A stretch of 10,465 bases of DNA from Nanobdellota archaeon (GTDB lineage Archaea; Nanoarchaeota; Nanoarchaeia; Parvarchaeales; Parvarchaeaceae), in the NCBI GenBank assembly GCA_021852135.1, contig JAJZOB010000031.1:1-10465 (forward strand). Direction: 5' to 3'. This document shows positions 1 through 6,612 of the stretch, one piece after another; the first letter of the stretch is position 1; every line of letters begins with the position of its first letter. The notes under the pieces are model-generated. The model saw only the letters and a list, made by a program, of their open reading frames with translations, made no database searches and was not told where the DNA came from. The translations under genes and the position numbers were made by a program.

Positions 1-2834
1 GCAATTTCGGTCAAAACGTGGAGTTCTTCTACTACAATGGAACAGTTATACCTTCATGGCTGGAAAGCTACTCTTCTACGAATGCAATCTGGTGGCTGAA
101 GATAGCAGCAATACCCGCAGGCTCATCGGAAACGGTATATGTCGGCTTTGCTCCATCAACAACAAATCTATTCAACAATTTTAATGACGGTGAAGCTCCC
201 CAGCTTTCTTCAAGTTATGCGGAATATGATGATGGTGCAAATGTATTTTTAAATTATTATTCGGGCGCAAGCGATAGCGGGTGGACTACGGCAGGAACTG
301 CAGGACAGACTACTTCTGCTCCTTCTGGCTCACCATTTGGTACAAATGCTTTGTATGCATTAGATTCCGTAGGAAACTACCTGTACACCGTAGCAAATGG
401 CCAGTCAAATAATATGATAATTGAGTATTATACATACATCAATAGATTAAATGATGTGTTCTTTTTAGAAAGTCCGAGTGGAAGCGGACAATTGGCTAGG
501 CAGGGAGACGGTAGCGGTTGGTATGGGATAGCCTCGACAGCATCATGGACCTCCTGGTCTGCACCACCAGATACCGGTTATTGGAGCGGAGAATGGGTTC
601 TTTCAGGAGTTGTAGTTAATGATGGTTCTGCCACTCAATACCTGTCTACTAACTTAGGTACTTATGGAAGTGAGATTGGGCAAAATCCGTCTAATACCTA
701 TACTGTTTCTAATAATGGTAATTACTTGGGTTTAGTAGGGGATGGTGCAGACGGAGGCGACGAATATTGGAACGGACTTATAATAAGAGCATATCCTCCA
801 AACGGCGTAATGCCATCAGTGACATTTGGTCCTGTTCAGCCTCAGATTACTGTGTTTGTTAATGGCGTAAGGGATGGAAATAACGGTATAGCTTACGGCG
901 ATGTAACAAATATAACTGCTTTTGGTATACAAGCCAGTCACATAGGTTTGATGATAAACGGTTCTGTAGTCGTTCCATTGGGATCTGCAAGTTTGTCATA
1001 CCAAAAACCATTGTCAGCAGGTTTATACAATATAACCGTTTTTTCAAATCAATCCAATCTTGCTAATCAGACATACTGGGAAGCAGTAGCAAATGTTCCT
1101 AAAAACGTTAAGAATTTCGTTCCCATATCTATAACCAATCTTCAATCATCTCCAACTTCAGACGTTTTCCAGCAGAACCTCTCAATAAATTCCTTTGCTT
1201 ACAACAGTTTTGAGAACAAAACTCTTAGTAATATTGAGTTTTTCTCGCCAAGTGGAACCGTTATACCTTCGTGGCTAGAATCTGGGGATTTGGCGTATTT
1301 TAATGGTGCAACTAGCTATGCTAATATACCAGAAAATTATCCTTTCGGTACAGGCAGTACATTTACAATAAGCGTTTGGTTTAAAACAACCAGTGATGGA
1401 GTTGTATTGTGGAATGGTAATTCAGAGCAGGTTTCTTCCGCAGGTTGTTACAGCCCAATAATATATGTAAATAGTTATGGCAATCTTGCTGGAGGAGATT
1501 GGATTAATTCCGAGCCATTTAATACGACTTACTTTGTAGCTAATGGGAAATGGAATTCAGTCACAATAGTACAAACGCCTTCAGAGCAAATTTTATACTT
1601 AAATGGTACTGAAATTGCAACAAAATCATACTCTAGTAGTGATTTACAGTCATGTTCTCCAGCTTATTGGACGATAGGAGAAGGGTACACCAAAGGTGCT
1701 TGGGCAAATACAAATCAAGGTAACTTCTATTTCAATGGATACATAACAAATATTCAGTTTTACAACCAAGCATTTTCGCCTTCAAAAGTAGCTTTGCTTT
1801 ACGATGAAGGCATCGCTGGCTCACCCCTAAATAGCTCTGGATTAATTGCATGGTACCTATTAGCTGGAAACGGAAATCAGCAAAATGGTCATAATGCTTT
1901 GTCAATAAACAATATTCAGTTCAATGGTGTTTCAGCTGCAAGTACTTCAACCGATTATTGGCTAAAATTGGGCAGTATTCAACCGAGGGAGTCTTACATT
2001 GCATTCATGGGCTTTGCATTGCCAAACATAAGCTTGTTTAACAACACTAACGATGGGGAAGCATCGCGGCTTTCTCCAGTATACGGGCAATACAACGACG
2101 GTCCTAATGTGTTTGATTTTTACGCAAATTTTGAGGGGTCATCTATAGTAGAGCCCTCCTCTTATTCAACTATAAATAGCACAGTAATACCATCTTACAC
2201 AGCAGGAAGTGCTTCTTCTCCGGGTTATGTAACTACATTATCTGATCAGGGCAGTTCATCTTCCTACTTAGAGTGGACTTCTGGTCCCTCATCTTTATTC
2301 AATGGATTAATAATGGAGGCAAGCACATACTACGGGGCACCAGAAAGCTCGAATCCAGCAGATCAACAGATGTTGGGCCTACTAGCAGGTTCGGATCCAC
2401 AGGAAACGGGTCAAGGATTTATAAGTTGTGGTGGAAGCGGTCAACCTGCCAGTACAGGAGTGGCGTTTTCTTCAGACCCTTTCTGTACAAGCTCCTTCAT
2501 AGAATACGATGATTCTGCAACGACTTCTTCTTCCAGTAGCATACCCAACAATGATTATATATTCTACAGATTTACTGTCTTGCCAAGTTCACAGACTTTG
2601 CAGATAGCTTCATCTGCCTCATCAATATTTCAGTATCCGTATACTGGTACGTTATCAACTATACTTTCAGCTACTTATTCTGTCTCCCCTTCCGGATCCA
2701 CAGTTTATGTTGGTGATACATCCGGAGGGGCTGCTCATACAGCCAGATACTATTGGATTTTAATAAGAGCTTATCCTCCAAGCGGTATTATGCCAGTTGA
2801 AAGCATTGGGCCATTAAACGGTCAGGTAAGCTAA
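1..2834 (+). CDS. Large DUF2341/LamG surface protein, 5'-truncated
   Basis: This is the C-terminal part (over 940 residues) of a probable secreted or cell-surface protein. The reading frame is open to the left edge (codons from base 3), so the GTG at 18 is not the true start; residues here are counted from that GTG. Residues 1-85 form a DUF2341 domain, with GTVIPSWLES, then WWLK, NDGEAPQLS and YDDGANVF. A beta-rich region follows and ends in RAYPPNGVMP (257-266). Residues 277-360 look like an Ig-like spacer. A second DUF2341 (403-421 and 644-705) is interrupted by a LamG/concanavalin-like domain (about 422-637). A second beta-rich region ends in RAYPPSGIMP (917-926). The protein is rich in Ser, Thr, Tyr, Asn and Gly, poor in charge, and has about a dozen N-x-S/T sequons. 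It has only four Cys (477, 546, 804, 823), possibly two disulfide pairs. No C-terminal membrane anchor is present. LamG domains often bind glycans, so adhesion or envelope function is inferred; no enzymatic residues are recognised. Confidence 0.85.
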   Translation, partial: NFGQNVEFFYYNGTVIPSWLESYSSTNAIWWLKIAAIPAGSSETVYVGFAPSTTNLFNNFNDGEAPQLSSSYAEYDDGANVFLNYYSGASDSGWTTAGTAGQTTSAPSGSPFGTNALYALDSVGNYLYTVANGQSNNMIIEYYTYINRLNDVFFLESPSGSGQLARQGDGSGWYGIASTASWTSWSAPPDTGYWSGEWVLSGVVVNDGSATQYLSTNLGTYGSEIGQNPSNTYTVSNNGNYLGLVGDGADGGDEYWNGLIIRAYPPNGVMPSVTFGPVQPQITVFVNGVRDGNNGIAYGDVTNITAFGIQASHIGLMINGSVVVPLGSASLSYQKPLSAGLYNITVFSNQSNLANQTYWEAVANVPKNVKNFVPISITNLQSSPTSDVFQQNLSINSFAYNSFENKTLSNIEFFSPSGTVIPSWLESGDLAYFNGATSYANIPENYPFGTGSTFTISVWFKTTSDGVVLWNGNSEQVSSAGCYSPIIYVNSYGNLAGGDWINSEPFNTTYFVANGKWNSVTIVQTPSEQILYLNGTEIATKSYSSSDLQSCSPAYWTIGEGYTKGAWANTNQGNFYFNGYITNIQFYNQAFSPSKVALLYDEGIAGSPLNSSGLIAWYLLAGNGNQQNGHNALSINNIQFNGVSAASTSTDYWLKLGSIQPRESYIAFMGFALPNISLFNNTNDGEASRLSPVYGQYNDGPNVFDFYANFEGSSIVEPSSYSTINSTVIPSYTAGSASSPGYVTTLSDQGSSSSYLEWTSGPSSLFNGLIMEASTYYGAPESSNPADQQMLGLLAGSDPQETGQGFISCGGSGQPASTGVAFSSDPFCTSSFIEYDDSATTSSSSSIPNNDYIFYRFTVLPSSQTLQIASSASSIFQYPYTGTLSTILSATYSVSPSGSTVYVGDTSGGAAHTARYYWILIRAYPPSGIMPVESIGPLNGQVS
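39..65 (+). repeat. Coding repeat copy 1 (GTVIPSWLE, DUF2341)
   Basis: These 27 bases match 1254-1280 at 24 of 27 positions and encode the same nine residues in the two DUF2341 domains. This fits an intragenic duplication of the module. The LamG insertion follows directly after the second copy. Confidence 0.8.
781..815 (+). repeat. Coding repeat copy 1 (IRAYPPxGxMP module end)
   Basis: These 35 bases match 2761-2795 at 30 of 35 positions. They encode the conserved end of each beta-rich module, IIRAYPPNGVMP here and LIRAYPPSGIMP in the other copy. Confidence 0.75.
1254..1280 (+). repeat. Coding repeat copy 2 (GTVIPSWLE, DUF2341)
   Basis: This is the second copy of the 27-base element at 39-65, with three substitutions that are all silent. 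It marks the left edge of the LamG insertion. Confidence 0.8.
1281..1946 (+). other. LamG-like domain inserted within the second DUF2341 domain
   Basis: This coding sub-region corresponds to residues about 422-643. It begins with LAYFNGATSYANIP and continues with FTISVWFKT, then NGKWNSVTIV, ILYLNGTEIA and FNGYITNIQFYNQAFSP, ending with GLIAWYLL. That is the usual strand order of LamG/concanavalin-A-like jelly-roll domains. Immediately before it stands the first part of a DUF2341 domain (SGTVIPSWLES) and immediately after it the second part (TDYWLKLGSIQ, then NDGEASRLSPVYGQYNDGPNVF). In the first, uninterrupted DUF2341 copy, the equivalent parts are separated by only a handful of residues. The boundaries are approximate to within about ten residues. 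Confidence 0.75.
2761..2795 (+). repeat. Coding repeat copy 2 (IRAYPPxGxMP module end)
   Basis: This is the second copy of the element at 781-815. It lies 13 codons before the stop, so the protein ends almost directly after the second module. Confidence 0.75.
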
Positions 2835-2836
2835 TG

Positions 2837-2844
2837 TATAAATT
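2837..2844 (+). promoter_or_regulatory. TATA-box candidate for pyruvate kinase (leaderless)
   Basis: TATAAATT begins three bases after the stop of the surface-protein gene. Its centre is about 25 bases upstream of the pyruvate kinase ATG at 2866. In archaea transcription starts roughly 24-28 bases downstream of the TATA centre, which would put the first transcribed base at or next to the ATG. No Shine-Dalgarno sequence precedes that ATG, in line with a leaderless mRNA. A T-run (2852-2856) in the same 31-base gap could help end the upstream transcript. Confidence 0.55.
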
Positions 2845-2865
2845 CTTGCAGTTTTTAACATAGCT

Positions 2866-4206
2866 ATGGCAAGCAAGATTAAAACAGTAGTTACTGTAGG
2901 ACCGGCATGCGACAGCTATGAAATGCTTAAAAAGATGATTCTCAAAGGAGCGGACATATTCAGATTTAATCTTTCTCATGGAGACAAAGAATACTTTAGA
3001 AGAGTAGTTGCAAACGTAAGGAAAGCCGAGCAAGAAACAAAACGAAGTGTTCTAATGTTTTTTGATCTTCCAGGGCCAAAATTAAGGACTGGAAAAGTAC
3101 ACGGAGACAAAATAGAAATAAAAGAAGGAACTGAATACACCTTCGGCAAGAATGGGCAGATACAGGTTTCAGAGGAAATAATAAAGATGATAAACCTAAA
3201 AAGCAAGCTTCTTCTATCAGATGGCAAAATAGAGTTCAAGCCGATAAGAAAGGAAATGGGCCTTTTGGTTGCGAAGGCCTTGAATAATGGTGTTCTTCTT
3301 AACGAGCAGAGCATAAATTTTAAAGGAATATCCTATCCCGGGAAATATCCAACAAAGAAAGATGAAGACGGAATAAAATTCGGCTTAAGCCTTGGAATAA
3401 ATACATTTGCTTTGTCTTTTATATCCAGTGCAAAGGACATAGAGAATGCTAGAAAAATAGCCGGGGAAAAAAGCGTTCTGATAGCAAAGATAGAGAGAAT
3501 AGAAGCAGTGAAACACTTTAATGAGATTGTAAAGGTAGCAGACGTTATAATGGTTGCTAGAGGAGATCTTGGCTTAAACATAGATATTGCGGATTTGCCG
3601 GAGGTTCAAAAAAAGCTTTTATCTTTATGCAATGAAAACAGCAAGCCAGTTATAACAGCTACGCAGATGCTTGAATCTATGACAAATAATGTAATGCCTA
3701 CCAGGGCGGAGGCAGACGATGTTTTTACCGCAATAGATGAAGGAACGGATGCAGTCATGCTTTCGGAAGAAACAGCCATAGGAGTCTACCCTTTAAAGGC
3801 GCTGTCTATGTTAAAACGAATAATAGAGAAATACCATTATTCAGGTATTGTAAAAAGATATAAGATAACTGATATACATGATGCCATCTTAAATTCAGCA
3901 ATAGATTTAGTCATAAACACCAAAATAGACAAGATAATAACTTTTACCCCCTCCGGAAGAAGCGCATTTAGGCTTTCAAGGCATCATCTTCAATTGGATA
4001 TATCTGCAATTACAACAAACAAAACAACATTTTCTAAGTTGTTCTTCAGCAAAAATGTTAAAGGAATACTCGTAAAAAGCCTGGAAAAAGCGGAAGGTAA
4101 TCTTTTTAATATAGCTAAAGAACATGGCATAAAGAAGGCAATAGTCATTTCAGGTTTGTCTTTGAGTGAAAACTCAACAGAGAATATAAGGATAATAAGC
4201 TTTTAA
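2866..4206 (+). CDS. pyk: Pyruvate kinase
   Basis: Catalyses phosphoenolpyruvate + ADP to pyruvate + ATP, the last step of glycolysis, in the cytoplasm. At 446 residues it is slightly shorter than typical pyruvate kinases (about 470) but has all expected parts. The start of the (beta/alpha)8 domain carries TVGPAC and RFNLSHG (33-39, cation and nucleotide contacts). DLPGPKLRTG (67-76) leads into a short B (lid) domain of roughly 70-160. The catalytic lysine sits in IAKIE (K208). The metal-binding region is ARGDLG (231-236), followed by TATQMLESM (264-272), PTRAEADDV and EGTDAVMLSEETA (292-304). The C-terminal alpha/beta domain follows, with TPSGRSAFRLSR as the equivalent of the usual SGRTAR.ISR stretch. 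All key residues are retained, so it should be active. It has its own promoter candidate and is separated from the ribosomal genes by 140 bases, so co-transcription with either neighbour is not implied. Identification is firm. Confidence 0.96.
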   Translation: MASKIKTVVTVGPACDSYEMLKKMILKGADIFRFNLSHGDKEYFRRVVANVRKAEQETKRSVLMFFDLPGPKLRTGKVHGDKIEIKEGTEYTFGKNGQIQVSEEIIKMINLKSKLLLSDGKIEFKPIRKEMGLLVAKALNNGVLLNEQSINFKGISYPGKYPTKKDEDGIKFGLSLGINTFALSFISSAKDIENARKIAGEKSVLIAKIERIEAVKHFNEIVKVADVIMVARGDLGLNIDIADLPEVQKKLLSLCNENSKPVITATQMLESMTNNVMPTRAEADDVFTAIDEGTDAVMLSEETAIGVYPLKALSMLKRIIEKYHYSGIVKRYKITDIHDAILNSAIDLVINTKIDKIITFTPSGRSAFRLSRHHLQLDISAITTNKTTFSKLFFSKNVKGILVKSLEKAEGNLFNIAKEHGIKKAIVISGLSLSENSTENIRIISF

Positions 4207-4214
4207 ACGCTATC

Positions 4215-4230
4215 ATTTTTGAACAAAAAT
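4215..4230 (+). terminator. Short T/A-rich palindrome after pyk, possible terminator
   Basis: ATTTTTG and CAAAAAT are perfect 7-base inverted arms separated by two bases, starting eight bases after the pyruvate kinase stop. The two-base loop makes a full hairpin strained, but the T5 run alone resembles archaeal T-tract termination sites. Function is inferred from position only. Confidence 0.3.
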
Positions 4231-4294
4231 CCAGTATAACGGCAAAATTGAAAGAATTTATATGTTAAGTGAAATATAATCTCAAATGTTAACC

Positions 4295-4302
4295 TATTTA
4301 AA
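4295..4302 (+). promoter_or_regulatory. TATA-box candidate for the uL3-uL4-uL23 operon
   Basis: TATTTAAA lies about 48 bases before the uL3 ATG, predicting a transcript start near 4325 and a leader of roughly 20 bases. Other AT-rich candidates are present in the same 140-base gap (TTTATATG at 4257-4264, and a TATATC near 4314), so the exact box is uncertain. The heptamer ATGTTAA occurs at 4262-4268 and again at 4286-4292, just upstream. The second copy is part of a GTTAAC palindrome. This could be a regulator site or chance in AT-rich DNA. Confidence 0.45.
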
Positions 4303-4346
4303 CGTAAAAAATCTATATCAGTAAATAAAACAATTGCAATTAAATT

Positions 4347-5297
4347 ATGGGACATCAAATAACGAAGAAGAGCACTCCAAGAAGGGGAAGTCTGCAGTAT
4401 TACCCTATAAAGAAGAGCAAACGGCCTTACAACACAGTCAACAATTTCAGGGACTTAGAGAAAGGCGAAATCGGTGGGTTTGCAGGTTATAAGGCAGGGA
4501 TGCTGCAACTTGTTTACATTGATTCTGATAAAAACTCGCCGACGTTTAAGATGGAGGTAATGACGAATGCAACCATACTAGAATGCCCTCCATTGTTAGT
4601 GTGCGCAGTAAGATTCTACAATAATGGGATAACTGTGGGAGAAAGTTGGGGAACAGGCATAAACAAATACGTTCAGAGAAAGGTAAAATTCAAGGAGAAC
4701 AATAAAAGCATAGATGATTTTAAAGGAAAAGCAGACGATCTTCGTTTATTGGTGGCTACACAGCCTTGGTCAATAGGCTTGAAGAAAAAACCAGAGGTAT
4801 TTGAATTGGCAGTAGGCGGTAAATTTGATGATAAATTAGAGACTGCAAGGAACTTTCTAAGCAAGTCAATAGAGGTTTCTTCGGTTATAAAAGACGGCAA
4901 TTTTGTTGATGTTGGCGCAATAACGAAAGGAAAGGGTTTCCAGGGCTCAGTAAAGCGTTATGGTGTAAAGATATATCCAGTGCATGCCAGTAAGTCGAGA
5001 AGGAAAGCTGGTAACTTGGGTGCAGAAACTATGGCAAAGGTCCAGTATACCGTTCCACAGCATGGTAGACTAGGTTTTAATTCAAGAGTAGAGTACAACA
5101 AGTTTGTCTTTAAGGTTGTAAAGGATCCACAGGAGGTAAACATTCCCAGCGGATATAAAAACTACGGCAACTTAAAAGGAAGTGCAATAGTGCTCAAGGG
5201 TTCCGTTCCTGGAAGTGCAAGCAGGTTGATTATAATGAGAAAAGCAATAAGACCTACGAGAAAGGCCGAGCCAGTAAAAATAACATTGTTAAAGTGA
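4347..5297 (+). CDS. rpl3: 50S ribosomal protein L3 (uL3), archaeal type
   Basis: An early-assembling large-subunit protein that binds 23S rRNA; its central loop reaches toward the peptidyl-transferase centre. The 316 residues are close to the archaeal norm (about 330-345). Recognisable parts are a basic N-terminus, GGFAGYKAGM (43-52), the core TKGKGFQGSVKRYGVK (193-208), RRKAGNLG (218-225), TVPQHGRLGF (235-244), RVEYNK (247-252) and LKGSVPGSASRL (283-294). The last motifs align closely with haloarchaeal L3. The tip of the central loop, usually GPW or GAW, reads GAE here (E227), so the conserved tryptophan is absent. The GYHQRTE motif is GFNSRVE. First gene of the cluster; uL4 starts one base after its stop. 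Identity is firm. Confidence 0.97.
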   Translation: MGHQITKKSTPRRGSLQYYPIKKSKRPYNTVNNFRDLEKGEIGGFAGYKAGMLQLVYIDSDKNSPTFKMEVMTNATILECPPLLVCAVRFYNNGITVGESWGTGINKYVQRKVKFKENNKSIDDFKGKADDLRLLVATQPWSIGLKKKPEVFELAVGGKFDDKLETARNFLSKSIEVSSVIKDGNFVDVGAITKGKGFQGSVKRYGVKIYPVHASKSRRKAGNLGAETMAKVQYTVPQHGRLGFNSRVEYNKFVFKVVKDPQEVNIPSGYKNYGNLKGSAIVLKGSVPGSASRLIIMRKAIRPTRKAEPVKITLLK

Positions 5298-5298
5298 T

Positions 5299-6084
5299 AT
5301 GGTAAAAGTATTTTCGTCTGATGGTAAGGAGAATGGTGAGATTCAGTTACCAGAAGTATTCAGTACAAAGTTTAACTACTCTACATTTAAAAAAGCGTTT
5401 CTTGCAGAGCAGTCCGAGATGTTCCAGCTTAAATACACTGATCCCATGGCCGGTAAAAGAAAGGTGGCAGAGCTTACAAAGAGAAGAAGGTCATTTAAGA
5501 CAAGCTATGGGAGAGGATTAGACAGGACTCCAAGAAAAACTCTTTCCAGAGTAGGCACTAATTTTAGTTACATGGGAGCAGTTGCTCCAAATACAGTTGG
5601 TGGAAGGGAAGCACATCCTCCACAAGCTGAGAAAAAACTTGTAAAAGAGATAAACAAGAAGGAAAGAAAACTTGCCATTAGAATGGGAATAGCTGCATCT
5701 GCCGATATGAAACAGGTCTCTATGTTTCATGCTATTAACGGCATAAAGGAACTACCAATAGTTATAGAGGATTCTGCAGTAATGGTAAAAAAGACAAAGG
5801 AAGCTAAAAATCTGTTTTCTTCCATTGGTTTGAATGCAGAACTTGAAAGGATAATGAAGAAAAGCATAAGGAGCGGAAAAGGAAAACTAAGGGGGAGAAA
5901 GTACAAGAAGAAGCTAGGAATAGTTCTCGTTGTTAAAGAAGGTGAGAAGATATCAAAGGCATTTTCAAACATTAATGTAAAGGTTACAAATCCTTCTTCT
6001 CTTTCAATGACCGATGTTTCACAGGCTGGCAAACCCGGCAGGCTGATAATATGGACAAAAGGAGCAGTTGAAAATCTTAGGTAA
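5299..6084 (+). CDS. rpl4: 50S ribosomal protein L4 (uL4), archaeal type
   Basis: Large-subunit protein whose internal extended loop lines the polypeptide exit tunnel. It is 261 residues, typical of archaeal/eukaryotic-type L4. The basic loop region spans about 52-110 (KRKVAELTKRRR, GRGLDRTPRK) and ends in the diagnostic GGREAHPP (101-108). Then come INKKERKLAIR (118-128), the LPIVIED stretch, and RSGKGKLRGRKYKKK (191-205), where family members read RAGKGKMRGR. PGRLIIWT lies near the end. The gene starts one base after the uL3 stop and ends two bases before uL23, so translational coupling is likely. No Shine-Dalgarno sequence is evident. Nothing is missing or disrupted. Confidence 0.97.
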   Translation: MVKVFSSDGKENGEIQLPEVFSTKFNYSTFKKAFLAEQSEMFQLKYTDPMAGKRKVAELTKRRRSFKTSYGRGLDRTPRKTLSRVGTNFSYMGAVAPNTVGGREAHPPQAEKKLVKEINKKERKLAIRMGIAASADMKQVSMFHAINGIKELPIVIEDSAVMVKKTKEAKNLFSSIGLNAELERIMKKSIRSGKGKLRGRKYKKKLGIVLVVKEGEKISKAFSNINVKVTNPSSLSMTDVSQAGKPGRLIIWTKGAVENLR

Positions 6085-6086
6085 AC

Positions 6087-6350
6087 ATGGAAGAAAATCT
6101 AAAATATATAATAAGCGTTTTGAGCGGTGAAAAATCAACAAGATTGATGCAGATGGAGAACAAGCTTTCTTTTATAGTGTCAAAGGATTCAAACAAGATA
6201 TTAATAAAGAAAGAGGTGGAATCCTTGCTTAAAGCAAAAGTAGAGAGTATAAACATAATAAACAGAATGGATTCCAGAAAGGTAGCAATAGTAAAGCTAA
6301 AGCCTGAATTCCAAGCAATGGATATTGCCACGCAGCTCGGTTTAATCTGA
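6087..6350 (+). CDS. rpl23: 50S ribosomal protein L23 (uL23)
   Basis: Large-subunit protein at the exit-tunnel rim, where it contacts signal recognition particle and other nascent-chain factors. It is 87 residues, the normal archaeal length. Family features are NKLSFIVSKDSNKILIKKEVE (25-45), the usual N.L.F.V...A.K..IK..VE pattern, and RKVAIVKLKPEFQAMDIATQLGLI at the end (64-87). It begins two bases after uL4 and closes the first block of the cluster. In most euryarchaeal genomes uL2 follows here; in this window a 52-base promoter-bearing gap follows instead. Confidence 0.94.
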   Translation: MEENLKYIISVLSGEKSTRLMQMENKLSFIVSKDSNKILIKKEVESLLKAKVESINIINRMDSRKVAIVKLKPEFQAMDIATQLGLI

Positions 6351-6372
6351 TTTGTTTCGCTGTCTGAAAACA

Positions 6373-6390
6373 TTTTTAAATTTAAATATT
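6373..6390 (+). promoter_or_regulatory. Internal promoter candidate before rnp1
   Basis: An uninterrupted 18-base A/T stretch (TTTTTAAA followed by TTTAAATATT) lies in the only sizeable gap of the ribosomal cluster. An element centred near 6377 would start transcription at about 6403, exactly the rnp1 ATG, predicting a leaderless mRNA. No Shine-Dalgarno sequence is present. The short T-rich stretch directly after uL23 (6351-6357) might end the upstream transcript, but that is weak. Confidence 0.55.
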
Positions 6391-6402
6391 CTAAGATAGC
6401 TA

Positions 6403-6612
6403 ATGCTGATAGGGTTTAAATTGAAAGTAATAGGAAAGGATTTGGAAGGAAAAGTGATAGACGAAACGAAAAGCACTTTGCTGCTTGAAACAGAAAGTGG
6501 CATAAAAAGAGTTATAAAGGATGGAAACAGATTTATAGTACATATGAATAAAAAAGAAATAAAAGTGAGTGGAAATGATATCAGTATGAGGCCATGGGAA
6601 TATGCTTTATGA
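6403..6612 (+). CDS. rnp1: RNase P protein component 1 (Rpp29/Pop4), short form
   Basis: Subunit of archaeal RNase P, which removes 5' leaders from precursor tRNAs; Rpp29 normally pairs with Rpp21 and binds the specificity region of the RNA. The sequence shows the family core: LEGKVIDETKSTLLLE (14-29), a basic strand (IKRVIKDGNRF), and KVSGNDISMRPW (54-65) matching the usual V.G..L..RP ending. It is only 69 residues, against roughly 95-127 for characterised archaeal homologues. An in-frame TAG at 6397-6399 rules out a longer N-terminus from this frame, so it is the beta-barrel core with little flanking extension. In archaea this gene normally sits between uL29 (or SUI1) and uS17, and here uS17 follows with an 11-base overlap, which supports the call. 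Confidence 0.88.
   Translation: MLIGFKLKVIGKDLEGKVIDETKSTLLLETESGIKRVIKDGNRFIVHMNKKEIKVSGNDISMRPWEYAL

Noticed and set aside
18..20. GTG as the true start of the surface protein
   Set aside because: The frame is open to the window edge, and the codons before it (NFGQN) continue the DUF2341 pattern seen in the second copy, so the gene simply starts outside the window.
2273..2512. Plus-strand open frame of 79 codons within the surface-protein gene
   Set aside because: It lies in another frame of a gene with clear DUF2341-type coding, has no recognisable family, and has no promoter or ribosome-binding site.
2976..3314. Minus-strand open frame of 112 codons opposite pyruvate kinase
   Set aside because: It is fully antisense to strongly conserved pyruvate kinase motifs, and its hydrophobic, Phe/Ser-rich translation is what an AAA/GAA-rich gene gives on the other strand.
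4207..4346. A small RNA or r-protein autoregulatory leader before uL3
   Set aside because: Only a short AT-rich palindrome and a repeated ATGTTAA heptamer were found. There is no stable GC-containing stem or recognisable ribosomal-protein binding structure.
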